Shown: positions 22,841-36,815, numbered from the stretch's first letter. The stretch: DNA of 64,000 nucleotides from Nissolia schottii (GCA_003254905.1 QANU01008556.1:131285-195284), one strand, 5' to 3'. The notes: generated by a model not told the origin, from the sequence alone. Numbers and translations: made by a program.

Positions 22841-25818
22841 ATGGCGTCGAAAACCCTTATCGGAACCGGAGTTTCTTTCCTGAATCAGCTATCGAAACCC
22901 TTTCTTCGACAGACCTCCCTCTCTAATCACCCTCAAATCGCGCCGCTGCTATTCCCATCACTCTCTAGGTTCCAGAATTCACCACAGTTCCCCCAAAACG
23001 ACGCCGAATCAGTAAAGAAGCTTTCCCTCGAAGGGTTCGTTTACCCGTGCGGTCTTCCCTCTCTCCGATTCTTCTTGCCTGATGGTACAGTGCAATCTCT
23101 TCCTTTTTTCCTTTTGTGCGTGTTCGCTAACATCCACAGGAATTTTTTTTTTTTTGTGGTTCAGTTAATTAGAGAATATTAGTGAAGATGAGCGAATTTT
23201 AGTGGTTTTTGGGTGCTTAATGAGAGAATGTGGGTGAAGATCATAGACTTTTTCACTTTCTACCTAGTGTTATAAGTACTAAACTATGGTATAATCTACT
23301 ACATTTAAACAAAAAAATAAAAGAGTTTAATGTTACTTCAGGGCGTGTAAGAGTATTGTAGAATTCACCATTAAGAAATGCTGGATTAGTGGATTTTTGG
23401 CCTCTACTATATGATGAGCTATTTCTTGTGAATCATGATGAGTTTGTGTCGCTTCTATAGTTTAACTTTGGTATGCTTTTTATTTATTTTACTATCATTT
23501 CTATTTTTTGTGTGTGTACTTGCGTGGAGTGGTGACTTACAAGATAATTGCGCCTCAATTGTGCTTGTTCATGATAGATATCTTTAGCTTTTAGCTTTGC
23601 AACAAAGACGTGAGTAGGGGAAGCGCATATAAATTACAGCAACATTGAGCCTCTATTCAGAAAAATGAAAGGGATAAAGGATTTGTTTTCACTTCAACTT
23701 CATTTGAAATGCAAGTTTTCATTTGGTATGGGTGATAGGTTAAATGATGGATTGGTGGTAAATGATGTTGGGGTTATGCTATACATTTTGTTCATTAACA
23801 ATCATTTCCATTTTACGTTGGTTCACCATGATGAGTTGGCTGAGTTTATTATAATTAGTGCCACTCACTAATCACTATATGCATACTTTACAATGTTGCC
23901 TATAATCTATAAACTATGTAACTACTATAGTTCAACATGATAGATATCCTTAGTGGACCACATGCTTTTTGTATAAGTCCATTTTATTCATGTGGTGTTT
24001 CTTGAAATTTTATTTCTGAATTAAAACAACTGAATAAGAGGATTGCTTTGGTTCTTTTTGTTTATGCTTTCAAGACTAATTAGATGAGGAAGGATGTTAA
24101 ATGGTCAAATTTTGTGGATTTTATCATGGAAATCATGGGAAATATGCTGTCTATAGTTTTTCTTCCTGCATAGTTTTTGTGCATGTGTAGTAATGGAAAA
24201 TGCACGTCAAAGGAGAATCCTTTTGTGTAGAAAGGACAGAAATAAGTAGGCAGTATGCCAATCAGTCAGGAGTGTGGTGAATCACTACTTATACTTGAAT
24301 GGAAATTTTGTTTATTGATCTGAGTTAAAAGTTGCCATTTTCTTGGAAGAAATTTATCTCTTCTACAGCAATAAATTTATGTCTATGAAATAGATGAGTT
24401 ACTGCTGCCATCTATTGAGTTCACTTGCCTTGAGGAGAGAAAATAATGCCATTCCTTTAATATTATCATGTCGACATAGTTTTTGCTATAGGGGAAGCAT
24501 ACATGGAATTAAAGTGGGTCATTGAGTTGTGGTTAGTTTGTTGGTTTACTTGGCAATCATTGATCTCAACAGGGATAAAGTAGATATCTAGTTAGGTTCC
24601 CCTCGGGTTATTGTTTCTTTGACTTTAAGAGTTGATGACAGGTTTCTTGAATGAATTCTAGAAATGCTCTTTTCATCCTCGTTGCATCATGTCCTTTCAA
24701 CCCTTAATTTAGTTAACTGATCATGAAGGCCCTTATTATTTTTTTGAAATTACTTGGAATTAATCTATATGTTTTATTTTTTATTTTTATGAGAGATGTT
24801 CTATTGAAGGGAAGAAAAAAAGTAATGCGGCCACAACAGTGATCCAATTAATCTTTATCACCCCCTCAAGTTGTTATAGCATATTTTGCATGTCTATTAA
24901 AAAAGTATATTTCCCACACTAGTTTAAACTTGACATGGTGTCTTTTGAAAATTTGAGCAGTTGGTCTCCTGCTTAATTGTTATTTAATTTATTTTTATAA
25001 ATTTAATTAGTGTTTATCATTTTTCTTCAGGGGACGCTTCTTCATCAGAAGATCCAATGCTTTTATTCCCCAAAAGGACATTTCAACCTAGCCTTATCCG
25101 GCGAAAGAGGACTCATGGATATTTTGCTCGGTAAATATTTCATGTTTTTGTCTATATGTCTCCTTTATTTCAAGAAATAAGAAAAGATTACTGTTTAACT
25201 CTTAGTTTTCTTACACTGACTTGGACATGACACACGACACACCAACACACTAATTTCAAAATTTTACAGGATACGAACATGGCATATATACATATAAAAT
25301 TAAATATTTATAATAATATCTTAATATTTTTATTGATATCAAACTACTAATTTTTAATACATTCCAAACCCCTTTTAAAATATATGGAATATTCAAGATA
25401 TTTTTATATGTTAATACTTGCTATTTTTTCAAGTGTCACACTTTTTTATCAGAAAAAAGGGCGTCGCATTTTAGACTAAGACCATGCAAAGTGGCTAACC
25501 TAGCGCTTGCTATTAGACCCAAGTACTAAATGTTAAATTTTCTATCTGGAGAATGTTTTTGAATTAAAAAATTTCTCTGGTCCACATATGTGAGATTCGG
25601 TAATAGGACTGCTTCCTGACCATTATGAAATGGTCTGGCGTTCTCATTTTGACTAATGGGACAAAACTACTGAATTTTATGTATGAAATTCACATCAGTA
25701 ACCTCAAACCGTGTAGATGACATAATTTTTCTTTTACATGAGCAGGAAGGCAACCAAGGGTGGCAGAAAAGTAATTGCTCGAAGAATAGCGAAGGGTCGG
25801 TTCAGGATTACAGCTTAG
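22841..25818 (+). CDS. MRPL34: Mitochondrial large ribosomal subunit protein bL34m
   Basis: Three exons, 22841-23084, 25031-25130 and 25746-25818, join in frame to give 138 aa. The C-terminal third is the L34 family signature (KRTFQPSLIRRKRTHGYFAR, then KGGRKVIARRIAKGRFRI). It is basic, binds 23S-type rRNA and is part of the large ribosomal subunit. The first 80 residues (MASKTLIGTGVSFLNQLSK, rich in Ser, Arg, Gln and Pro) look like a mitochondrial targeting peptide, which points to the mitoribosome. Plastid L34 proteins have different presequences, so the organelle is a strong inference, not proof. The first intron is long (1946 bp). An in-frame ATG 53 codons upstream would lengthen the N-terminus, but it lies just after a TATA box and gives a less typical presequence. 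Confidence 0.92.
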
Positions 25819-27469
25819 CATCATTGATATTGTTGCTATAGAGATGAAATTTAGTATCTTAGTGGGTGAGCTTTGTTTACCATAAGATCACTTTTGCACA
25901 AGGGTGGGGTGGTTGGTGGGTGCAAGCTGCAATGAGCTATTTTTAGGCAACTATTATGTAAGGATGTTTTAATATTTCGTTTATTTTCTATTTGTGATTC
26001 TCTTCAGTTGTTTGCAAATAATTTGTAACTCTAAGATGGACAACTTCAATAGTGATATCCCAGGATCTTACTTAACTAGTTGTATTTCAGGAAAGTTGAA
26101 TTATTTGTACTTATTCTTTGAGACATTGTGTTAACTTATGTCTAATCCACCATCGGACTATATTTCTCTGGGGTGTGAGCCGTATTGTAATATTATCTAA
26201 TAGTAAATAGAATAAGTTAGCACAATATTTCACAAAAAATGATTACGAATAACATTTTTCATTTTAGTATTTTAGTCTCTCTTTTTTTCTCAGCTGTGTT
26301 CAATTGCATTCAAACCTAATTAAAAAACTTATATCAAACCTAATTAAAGACCGTGTTATATTGTTACCCGTTCCTAACTCTTATGCTAATTCCTTGGTGC
26401 GTATAGGAATTTGTTATAGATTAAACATGATCAATTTGTTATTAGTTCTTAACTCCTATGCCAATTACTTTAAATAGGTTTTTATTTGAGTTCTTTAATT
26501 AGGTTTTAATATTTTAAAAATTTTGTAATTGAATCTCCCGCATAAGTTGCTCATTCATTATGTGTTATATTATAGCTGAATTATACTTTACATATTAGTA
26601 GCTTATAATTAATTTTACTAATGTCAGTGTTTTTGACTGATTTTTACATATGAAAAATTCTCTTAATTTTTTCTTTCCTTAAAAATGGTATATTATATTG
26701 AAAGTTTTTAGGATTTATATTTACTTTCCTGAAAGTTGTTAGAATTTATGAATGTTTTCTTTAACTTATGTATGCTATTTTAAATTTATGGATGTTGTGA
26801 GTAGAGTGCGGATAGAGATACAAAATTGTTGAATTTTTTGTACTTTACTTCATTTGAGATAGATGGGACATGAAATTTTTGTATGAAGCACACAAAATTG
26901 AAATTTGGAGAGACAAATTTTCTTTGTCACTGTCTCCCTATCTTGTCTCTAGTACCAAACCCAGGGCTTGGACACAATTATGTATTTTTACATATTTTAT
27001 TAGATTTTTTTAATGTATATCCAATCAACAGAGTTGTTGAATCCAAGCCAACTATTGCTTGATTGAGTGATTCAGGTGAAAAAAAATCACCTTTATCCCA
27101 CTCAACTCAACACAAAAACCCATGCAATCCTAAGAAGATTCTAACCCGGTCTTTGCTACCTTAGTGACCAAATTGGTCTTGGTGCTAAAGTGTAAATTTT
27201 AAAAATATTAAGGACTACATTGCAAACAAAATTTACTGCCCCATCCCTGAGTTTTGTCATCTCGTCATGTAGTAATAATGGTGGGGGTCATTGATAGTTG
27301 GAGTTTGTACCTTATTTTATTATTCTATAATTGAACATTACATATTAAAAATGTGTGATTTTAATGCTTAATTAATATGTTTTGCACATTATCCTCTTTT
27401 GTGAAAAATTAAGAAAAATACAATTTAAGGCACCATTTTTTATCTTAGAAATCAATTTGTAGATTTTTT
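25819..27469. other. 3' flank and intergenic sequence, no gene
   Basis: AT-rich sequence contains the bL34m 3' UTR (to about 26050) and no convincing coding region, RNA gene or element end. Confidence 0.5.
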
Positions 27470-27699
27470 GTTCTTTTTTAGTTTTCTATTTTAATTGCAG
27501 AAAAATAAATTGTCGAGACGATCAATGAAGATTTGAAGGAGCAAATTTTGAAGAGAAGATTTGGATCATAAAATACAAATTTGAATTCAAATTCAAAAAG
27601 ATTTTGGTCAAAGAGATTGTGATTTATTTTATATATGTAAACACTTCAAGTTTATTTCATTCTATTTAGCTATTTATTTATGTATTTACTTAGTTATTC

Positions 27700-27754
<55 letters not shown>

Positions 27755-28749
27755 TTGTTGAGTTTGGGGCCATTTTTCAGCTGGAATTTAAGTTTCACAA
27801 CTCAGACATTTGAATGACAACTTGTGTCATTTGAATGAATACTGAAAAATTTGTGTTTGAGGCCATAAAGGTTGAGTCATTTGAATGATTCAATAGGTCA
27901 TTCGCATGGTTTGGGTTCCAAGGATAGGTCATTTGAATGACACACTAAGTCATTCGAATGACATGTGTCTAGGGACATTTTTACCAGCGTGAGAGGCTCA
28001 TTTTGCCCAAATCTCTTTCTCTCTCTTAACTCATTCCCTCTCCTTTCTGTTTACCATCTCTCAAATCATCCTTAAATCGTTAATAATACCCAAAATCACT
28101 CCATCTCCATAAAATACTTCACTTTCTCTTCATCATTACCCTCATCCCTTTTCTCTCCAAAATTCCATTGATGGTCATTTGGAACCTTTGGTGGTGACCC
28201 TAGGACTCTACCCAAAATTTTCCTTCTCTTGGGTCTTTAAGGGTAATTTCTTAACTTAAATTTCCTGTTGATGTTGTAATTGAGTTGGTTGTTTGAGTAT
28301 TCAAGTCTATGAGTAGATTGCTTGGAATCCTAGGTTGAAATTTTGAGAATATTAGTGATTTGGGTTAAATTAGTCCTAACCCATGACCTTGTCGTCTTAT
28401 TGATAGAGTTGGGAGGCTCCAGTGATTTTTCCCAAGCTCCGGCCATTCCGCAGAAGTGGTTGCTCTGCCTCCTTGAGGTTTGTTATGAGTAGTCAGTTGT
28501 AATTGTAATTGTTTTACTATACTGCTATTTGTGAATTAAATTATTTAAATTAAAATGTTAGATATTTGGTAAGAAAGACCTTTAATAAACTTTACAAATG
28601 GGAAAAGATTATTATTATTATTGTTAGTATTATTCTTATTATTATTGTTGTTGTTATTATTATTATTATTATTATTATTGCATGAAATTTATTTTATGCA
28701 TATGTTGAGAATGTTTGAGTTGGTTATGGAAAAACATGAGTGAGAAAAT

Positions 28750-28789
<40 letters not shown>

Positions 28790-29735
28790 AGATAAATTGT
28801 ATGGGTGAAGTCCTATCAAGATTTGTTGCCAACGACAATAGGTGTTGCTGCGTTGGACTTGGTGCGCTAGGACGTATGCCTTTACTAGTAAGGGACAAAT
28901 CATGCTAGCCCAACACATGCCACGTTCTGGTTATATGTGCTCGCTAGTAAGGGACAAATCATACTAGTCTGAAACGTTGAAATCAATGTTTTCAGTTGTT
29001 AAATGTATGTTAGGATAACAACTCTAACACGTTGTTGTTGTGTTATATCCTGGCATGATGGATTATAGGAAAAATTGTATTATGGAAAGCTTGTTGAAAC
29101 AAAAAAAAGACTTTTCTTATATAAATACTTATATTGTTTCATATCATAAGTTCCTCACTTGTCCCTTGTGTGTTATAATTACATCTACCTACCACTGAGT
29201 TCCCAAACTTACTCTTTGTTGCTTCTCCTTTTTCAGACACAGGTGTGGATCTGAGCTATGTTCCTCATGCCCTTTAGTTTGCAGAGGACATTCCTTTTTT
29301 AGTTAGCCCAACTTGTTCTGGGCCATATTTTGTTATTGTATCATTCTATCTGACTTAGAAAGTTTCAGTAAACCCACAGGCAAGATCTAACTGATTTTTG
29401 CTTTCATAGTTATGTATTTATATACTGATTGGAATTTAATTATGTAAGCTATGAAGTATCTTAGATAGTAAACTGTTATGTTTGTTTTCTCCAAAGGGAT
29501 TGGGTCTCATATGATTGTCTGGAATGTGGATATTGCAGGTAGAGTGTCCTTTGTATGGAATAGTCCCATTTACAGAGGAGACTCTGCTCGATTTTCTATA
29601 GGACTTTGAGATGTAAGGCTTGCTAGGGGTCATAGTTCCCTATACGTCGGTCACGACTTATTAGGTTGTGAAAATCCCCTTGCACTTTAATTTAATACCC
29701 TTGACACAAAAACCCTTGTGTTTCCTTATAAATTA
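27470..29735. repeat. Repeat-derived intergenic block with microsatellites
   Basis: It contains an (ATT)n tract (27703-27754), an imperfect (TTA)n tract (about 28611-28679), an (AT)n tract (28751-28785) and six or so TCATTTGAATGAC-like self-complementary words at 27805-27965. A direct repeat of about 30 bp (GCTAGTAAGGGACAAATCAT) occurs at about 28885 and 28950. The general style is that of LTR or leader sequence of an old retroelement, but I found no coding part or paired ends. Confidence 0.4.
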
Positions 29736-29739
29736 TTTA

Positions 29740-31117
29740 GGTGTAACAGTTATGACAAGAGACAATTGGATGAAGAACACAAGTTGCTTTTATCTAGACT
29801 AACAAGTAAGCAAATAGATGTTTATGACATAATAATGGTAGCACTAGAAAGTGGCAATGGTGTGTCTTCTTCCTTTATGGATATGGAGGTACGGAAAAAA
29901 CTTGTGTGAAATACATTAGCTTCAACTTTATGGTCAAAAGGAAATATCGTGTTGACGGTTGCATCAGGTGGTATTGCTTCTCTATTATTGCCTAGCAGAC
30001 GCATAACTCACTCAAGATTTGCAATTCCTCCAAATCTTGACGGGTATTCTACTCGCAATATAAAGCAGGGGAGTCATTTGGCTAAAGTAATTATAAAAAC
30101 AAAGCCCATTATTTGGGACGAAGCACCAATGTTAAATAGGTATTGTTTCGAAGCTTTGGATAAAACAATGCAAGATATTTTGATTTTTAAGAATGAGAAT
30201 AGCATGAATCTTCCTTTGGTCGGAAAAATAGTGGTATTTGGAGGGAATTTTCAACAAATACTCCCAGCTATTCAAAAAGGATGCAGACAAGAAATAATGC
30301 AACAGTCAATTCATCATATTTGTGGAGTTATTGTCAAATTTTAACTTTGACAAAAAAATATGCACTTGTATTCAGATAGACCAGTTTCAAATTCAAATGA
30401 TTTGAAAACTTTCATGAATTGGATTTTAAAAGTTGGTGATGAGAGAATTACAACATCAGATGATTCAAATTGGATTCAAATTAAAGGTATTGACAAAATC
30501 AAAATCTCAAATGATTTACTAATTAAGAATTGAAATGATTCAATATCAGCTATTGTAGAAACTACTTATGGTGACTATTTGCGCAATTCTCATGACAAGC
30601 GTCATTTAGAATGTCAAGATATACTAGCTTTTACATTGCACATGGTTCATGAGATTAATGAGCACATGATGTCTTTGAATACAAATGATCTTACAACTTA
30701 CTTGAGTTCTGATTTAGCTTATGCATATGATTTTAATAATCACCTACTTTAAAGTTTCCATACTAGAGAGTGTCTCAACAACATCAAATGTTTTGGTGTA
30801 CCAAACCACAAAATCAAATTAAAAGTTGGTACTCCCATCATGTTGCTCAAAAACATAGATCATTCAAAGGGATTATGCAGTGGTACAACGTTAGTCGTTA
30901 CTCAATCAGGTAAGCATCTAATTGAGGGAAAAGTTATCACCAGCAACCATGTCGGTAATAAAGTCTTCATTCCTAGAATGACTCGAACCCATTTGGATAC
31001 TAGGCTTCCATTCAAGTTTCAAAGAATACAGTTTTCCATTATGGTTTCTTGCACAATGACCATTAGCAAGAGTCAAGGACAATCCTTATCTAATGTTGGA
31101 TTTGTGAATGCCTATGT
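29740..31117 (+). pseudogene. Helitron Pif1-type helicase, decayed
   Basis: In several frames the C-terminal helicase domain of a plant RepHel is clear: LTSKQIDVYDIIM, VASGGIASLLLPSRRITHSR, the Walker B motif IIWDEAPM, VVFGGNFQQILPAIQKG and CTMTISKSQGQSLSNVG. The Walker A glycine-rich loop that should follow GNGVSS is lost. In-frame stops are present, for example near 29908 and after KNEDS-type sequence around 30532 and 30750. The Rep nuclease half is not in the window. The helicase ends at the SQGQSLSNVG motif, where a Copia LTR begins (about 31118), so the last 40 or so residues were displaced. A plain rolling-circle DNA transposon relic. Confidence 0.85.
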
Positions 31118-33425
31118 GTTGTAGGTTTTGATGAAGACAAAAGATTCATCTAGATATAGATTTAGGATTGAGGAAATTTGTTGTTAAAGGTGTTATGTGT
31201 GATAACTCTTTAAAATGCTCTCTAAAATGGCTCTCATAACAAACCCTTGATTCTAGGATTTAAAAATGAGTTAGATAAACAAAGGAATAAAAAAAGATAA
31301 GAAAAATGATGAGATTGGCCAAAACTTGCAAAAGTTAATCGAATGACTATTGCAAGTCACTCAAATAACTCATGAGCAAGTCATTCGAATGACTTATGAA
31401 CAAGTCATTCAAATGACTCTTTCTCCAAAGACATTCGATGGAGTCATTCGATTGCCAAAGCTTTCGTGCTCTTTGTGACCTATGAAAAGCACAAGTCATT
31501 CGAATGACTCAAGTAATGTCATTCGAATGGCTCTGACACAAGAGACATATAATGGCTATATTGTATAAGTCATTCGAATGACTCAGTCTCTGAAGAAAGC
31601 AACAACTAGTTCTATTGTACTAATTTCTTGAGCATTGATTGTACAACGGCTATGATCACTTGGAGCTCAATAAATACCCACCTAACTTAGTAATTCTACG
31701 CAAAACATTTACTCGTAAACTCCCATCCTTCTATATATCATAAGAGCATTTATTTGAGTCATTCTAAAGAGCTAAAAAGAGAGTTTTTACACATACACCT
31801 ATAGTGCTTCAATTTATATTATCCACTCTTTGAGAGAGTTTCTAATTCACAAATTATATACACTTGTAAAGATAGTGAGGTATCCTTCTATATTGATTAG
31901 GGTGGAATCCCTAAGAAAGATTACTTGAGGCTCCAGCACAAGGTGTGAAGACTGCTCTTGGTTATAAAGGTTTTTCAAGCACCTAAATTTCAAGCTTGAA
32001 GATAGTAGAGAAAATCTTGAGCAAGTAGGTTGGGGATTGGACGTAAATCACAAGGGTGATTGAACCATGATAAATTGAGTTTGCATTCTCTTTATCCTTT
32101 AACTCTTTACTTTCATATTGCTTGTGCTAGCTTACTTTATTACTTATTCTTATATTTTTGTTAAGATATTCTAGCTCGTTTTGTAAGTAAGAAAAGTTTT
32201 GTGAAAAAGTTTGATACCCAATTCATCCCCCCTTCTTGTGTATTTGAAGGCACTTGGTAACAAGTGGTATTAGAGCTTAGGCTCTTGTCTAAGGCTTAAT
32301 AGCTTCACGAGATATGGCTTCATCTACATTCATTACCGATAGTAGTCCCATTAACAAACCTCCTTTTTTTAATGGTGAATGCTATGGATATTGGAAATCT
32401 AGAATGAGAATTTTTATTGAAGCTATTGATTTAGATGTTTGGGATGCTATAGAGTTTTCCCCTTATGTTCCTATTGACATATTGAGTAGTAGGCCTAAGT
32501 CCAAACAACATTGGATGGATAAAGATAAAAAGAAAATTAACTTTGATAAGAGGGTTAGAAATATCATTATGAATCTCTAGGACATTCGGAATATTGTAGT
32601 GTTTTAAATTGCATAACTGCTAAAAAGATGTGGGATACTTTAGAAGTCACGCATGAGGGAACTGATGAAGTGAAAAATAATAGAATTAATACTCTCATGT
32701 TTGAATTTGAAATGTTTAGAATGAAGTCTAATGAGGATATTAAAAGCATGCAAATGAGATTTACGCATTTAGTTAATGAGCTTGCTTCCATTGGGAAGAA
32801 CTTTTCTAACTTTGAGCTTGTAGAAAAGGTTTTGATATGCTTGAGTAGAAAGTGGACACCAAAAGTGATAGCAATTAGAGAAGAAAAAGATTTGTCAAAG
32901 ATGCCTCTCACCTCTCTCTTTAGAAAGTTACTTGAGCATGAATTGCAACTAGCAAGATTGGATGTGGATGAAGAGCTTGAGAGAAAGGAGAAGAAGATTG
33001 CACTTTTGACGGCATCTCCTTCAAAATCCAAGAGCATTGAAGAAGAAGAAGATGATGACAATAGTTTTTGTGGAATTGAGCTCAATGATGAAAATATGAG
33101 CCTTCTTGTGAAGAAATTTGGGAAATTCCTCAATAAGAAGACCAACACTCAAGGCAAATCAAAGTCTTCATTTCCTCCAAAGAAAAACATCAACAAAGAA
33201 GAGTCCTCACTTCCAAAATGCTATGAGTGTGGAAAATCGGGCCACATAAAGTTAGATTGCCCAATCTATCAAAAGAAGGTGGAAAGATATGAAAGAAAAT
33301 CTTTTGAGAAGAAGAAGAAGAGCAAGAAGGCCTACATAACATGAGAACACAATGATGATTTATTCTGATGAGACCGATGATGAAGTTGTCAACCTTTGTC
33401 TTATGGCCAAAGATCATTAAAATAA
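31118..33425 (+). mobile_element. Copia (SIRE-like) fossil: 5' LTR, primer site and gag
   Basis: The LTR runs from about TGTTGTAGGTTTTGATGAAG (31118) to about 32262. TGGTATTAGAGC (32265-32276) follows as an initiator-Met primer binding site. The gag region (32314-33425) carries the gag domain (FFNGECYGYWKSRMRIFIEA; VEKVLICLSRKWTPKV), an acidic stretch and a CCHC knuckle (CYECGKSGHIKLDC). No pol or 3' LTR follows, so the copy is partial and broken (a few breaks). It sits inside the Helitron helicase. The LTR carries a dense set of TCATTCGAATGA words. Confidence 0.8.
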
Positions 33426-33469
33426 ACATATAATTTCTGTCAACTATATAATATAGAATTTTAAATCAA

Positions 33470-33511
33470 TTATATATAAACAAGTCGCATTTCACGTGGG
33501 TTAGATCCTAG
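33470..33511 (+). mobile_element. Candidate Helitron 3' end
   Basis: GTCGCATTTCACGTGGG can form a weak stem and is followed by TTAGATCCTAG, with CTAG at 33508-33511. It resembles the terminus at 15071-15103 (CCGCATATCGCGCGG then GAATCTAGT). It lies on the same strand as the helicase at 29740-31117 and just past the Copia insertion, so it may close that Helitron. Confidence 0.4.
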
Positions 33512-33952
33512 CTCTGACTAATAATCAGGTCAAGCTTATATGAAGATAATATATGAAGATTTAGATATTATGTATAGTAAAATCATAAAATTTTAGATGT
33601 AGAAAACAAAATTCAAGAGATATTTGTACAATACATATTTTTTTTATAAAAAATATAGTAATACATAAATAACATAATGATATGTAAAATGTATTAACCT
33701 TAAGAAAATTTATAATTTTTTATGAATTGTTTACAAATAAAAATTTTAAAGAATTATTTAACTTCAGATCGGGTCAAGCCAACTTGATGCAGGCCAAATT
33801 TCATAGTCCAAACCCAATCAAATAAGTTTTAATCCATCCTAGAATGTCAAGTTGGATTGGCCCGGGAAAGAAACATGAAACACCCTTGGAAAAGAAGTTG
33901 GCATGAAAATGATGCCTTTATTACTTTTTGGATAAGGATACTCTAATGTAAA

Positions 33953-34182
33953 ATTGTGTATGAACCACATTTTATTGATCCAAGGGTACAAAACTTGTCA
34001 CTCTTTTTTTTTTTCTTTCTAAGGGTGTGTTTGTGATTGTTTTGGAGAAAAAAGAAAGTAAACGAAAGGTGGGGGGAGGGGAGGGCCTTAATACATGTTA
34101 GAACTATGATTAAGTCTCTTAAAATCTTTCTTTTTCCTCCAAACAAAGCTCATTAACAAACCCTAACGTGAATAAATGAAAT
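33953..34182 (+). repeat. Dispersed repeat, copy A
   Basis: About 230 bp match the reverse complement of about 48105-48335 with few changes. Shared landmarks are CCAAGGGTACAAAACTTGTC, GTGTTTGTGATTGTTTTGG and GGGGGGAGGGGAGGG. No coding capacity. Confidence 0.85.
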
Positions 34183-36815
34183 TATTTTTTAAAATTGCAT
34201 GTGAAGAAAGGTTTCAAGAAAATCAAAGAATCTGAATGTGGCGGATAAGAACTATTAACCATAGTTGTTAATATCTTGCAATATGCGTATTTATCTTAAG
34301 ATACGTATATTAAACTTACAATTTTGATACGATTCGTGTTAGTATCTTAGTATTAGTAAATATCTTAATTATATCTTTAGTAACTTAACGATATTTGCAA
34401 TATCGCTACAAATATGTGTATCTACAATATTTGGCAATAATAGTCATTTTATTATATTTTAATAAAATAATGTTTTCAAATGTAAAACAAAAATTTAAAA
34501 TTCATACAAAGTAGAAAATGAAATTAACAAAAAATTCCAAATATCAAATAAAAAAATATAAAATAACGTATAAGATTAAGATTATCTAACACAACTAAGA
34601 CATTATTAAAGACCGAATCTTACAATGTAAAAATTCAACCACAAAATTAGTAAGATAGTCATTATAGTTATATAAATATATATTTTTTCTTTTCTAACAT
34701 TAAGACTTATGTATGTATTCTTTTTTTTGTGAATTTTTATATGCTTTTAAGTTATAATTATAATTTTTTTATATGTTTTTGTGCATGCAGGGAGACTACT
34801 TTCAAGGTTATGGGCCCTTGAAATTATAGAAGCAAACGCGGTGCTGGCTGTTAGCAAGAGGGCTATGGTGAACTTTCTGTTTCTTTTTATTGTAAAAATG
34901 AATGTTTGAAAGATAAAGATCCACACAAATATGGTAAAGAAAAAAAAAAGGCCATGCGTAATATAAGCTTATGATTGAAAGAGTCTATGTTTGAGTTTAA
35001 TTGCTATACACACGTATGTTTGAAAAGTTTTTATCAAGTAGGCTAATTTCATCAAATCTCATAAAAATAAAAAATTATTTACTATTTTATCCTCTCTTTT
35101 TTTACTTCAACGTATCATATAATTTTAAAAATATGAATAAGCATTAATTATTAGAACACATATCTATTGTTGTCTAAATTTTCTAAAAATTGGTATGCTT
35201 AATCTTCAACACAATATCACATAATTCAACGGTTAAATCGGTTAAATTCAATTTACATAAAATTATTAAGCGGAATAAGTGTATTACTCTTACTCCTGTA
35301 ATTAATAGATCTCCCCTCATTATAAAAAATCACATAACTACTATTCCACTTAAAAAGATTCACAAATGCCAATCTTAAATTCTTCATTAATCATTCTCCA
35401 ATCTAAGTTGGAGCTCTCAAAATAACCCTTGGTTCACATGCCATCCACCAACCCCTTATTTTCAGCCCTAGCCCCTGTCATCCAATATTTTGATGAGGGC
35501 TTGTTAAGCTCCAACCCGGCCAGGGATGGGTGACCCATGGGACCAACCCACTTTCGATACATATATACGTGTGTGTATATATGTGTATATGTAGTTGCAA
35601 CATCAAAGAGGGAGGAGAAATTTATTGATGCTTGCAAGAAGCTTGTACTTAATTGTTAAACTAGATGGAACTCCACATATTTAATTCTTGTATTTGCATT
35701 TCCTAATTATCAAGAGGTTTTCAAGTGTCTCAAGTTATGCGATATTCAATATAAGTGTTTTTCAAGTGATGAATATTGGTCTATGACATTATAAATATCT
35801 GAAAAGTTGGAAGTGTTGTATAGTGTCAATTGTTCTCTGGCATTAGACATTTAATATTTTGTTTATTGGACATTTTCTTTAAGAAATATTGTTTGTTATA
35901 ATTGATATTTTCTTAAGAAATATTGTCTGTCTTTGTTAATTATAATATTATTGTTAATATTGTAAGAGGATTATGAAGATGTTTTGAGGTTTTCTTGGAT
36001 AAATTTTTGTCTTATTTTTGTTATTTTTTATTATTAAAAATAATATTTTTAAAATTTGTGAATATTAATAGAGATATTTGTATCTCGTTGATATGGAGAT
36101 GGTAGAGAATTTTTACTCGAGTTGAATCCAACCAATTGTGGAAACCAGTTTGACTCGGCCGGAAAAATTGGTGAATCGGTCAGAAGAAGGAGAGAAAGAT
36201 AGAGAGAGAGAGAGAGAGAGGACCGAGTATCCATCCAAAGGTTTGAAGGCATTGAACATTTTATTCCTTTTCGCACCATAAAGCATATGCACATGATGGC
36301 TGATCCTATCTGAGTCACATTGAATTAGGACACTCTTGGCCTCGAGTGCCTACGAGTTGACCATTGTGTGTGTACGCCTTTGTCTTTGCTCGGCGTCGTC
36401 ATCCATCAATAAATGCCACAGAGAGAGAGAGAGGGCGGATGGAACATAGACTCATGATTTTGGTCAGCAAAAAAGTTCTCCACATATATAAATAAAGGGA
36501 GTAATTCATGGAAAATGAGTTTTTTTTAGTGGTTATTATCGCTCCTCTTTGTCTTAAGTGACTTTTTTTTTTCCTTTTTCATATTTTCAACTTATTCTAA
36601 ATTAAAAATTAATTCAATGTTTAGTCTATTGTCACTCACATTCTAATATTATATTAATTAATTCAAAAGAAAATAATTAATTATTTTTAATTTAAATTTT
36701 TGTACATAAAATCAAAATATTAAATGCCTAATTTTTATTTTTAATATTTTTGAGTTGAATCAATTTTTTTTATAGAATCAGAATTGGATTTATATATATA
36801 CATATATATATATAC

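Noticed and set aside
28751-28785. AT-rich tract as a replication origin
   Set aside because: It is a simple (AT)n microsatellite with no supporting motifs.
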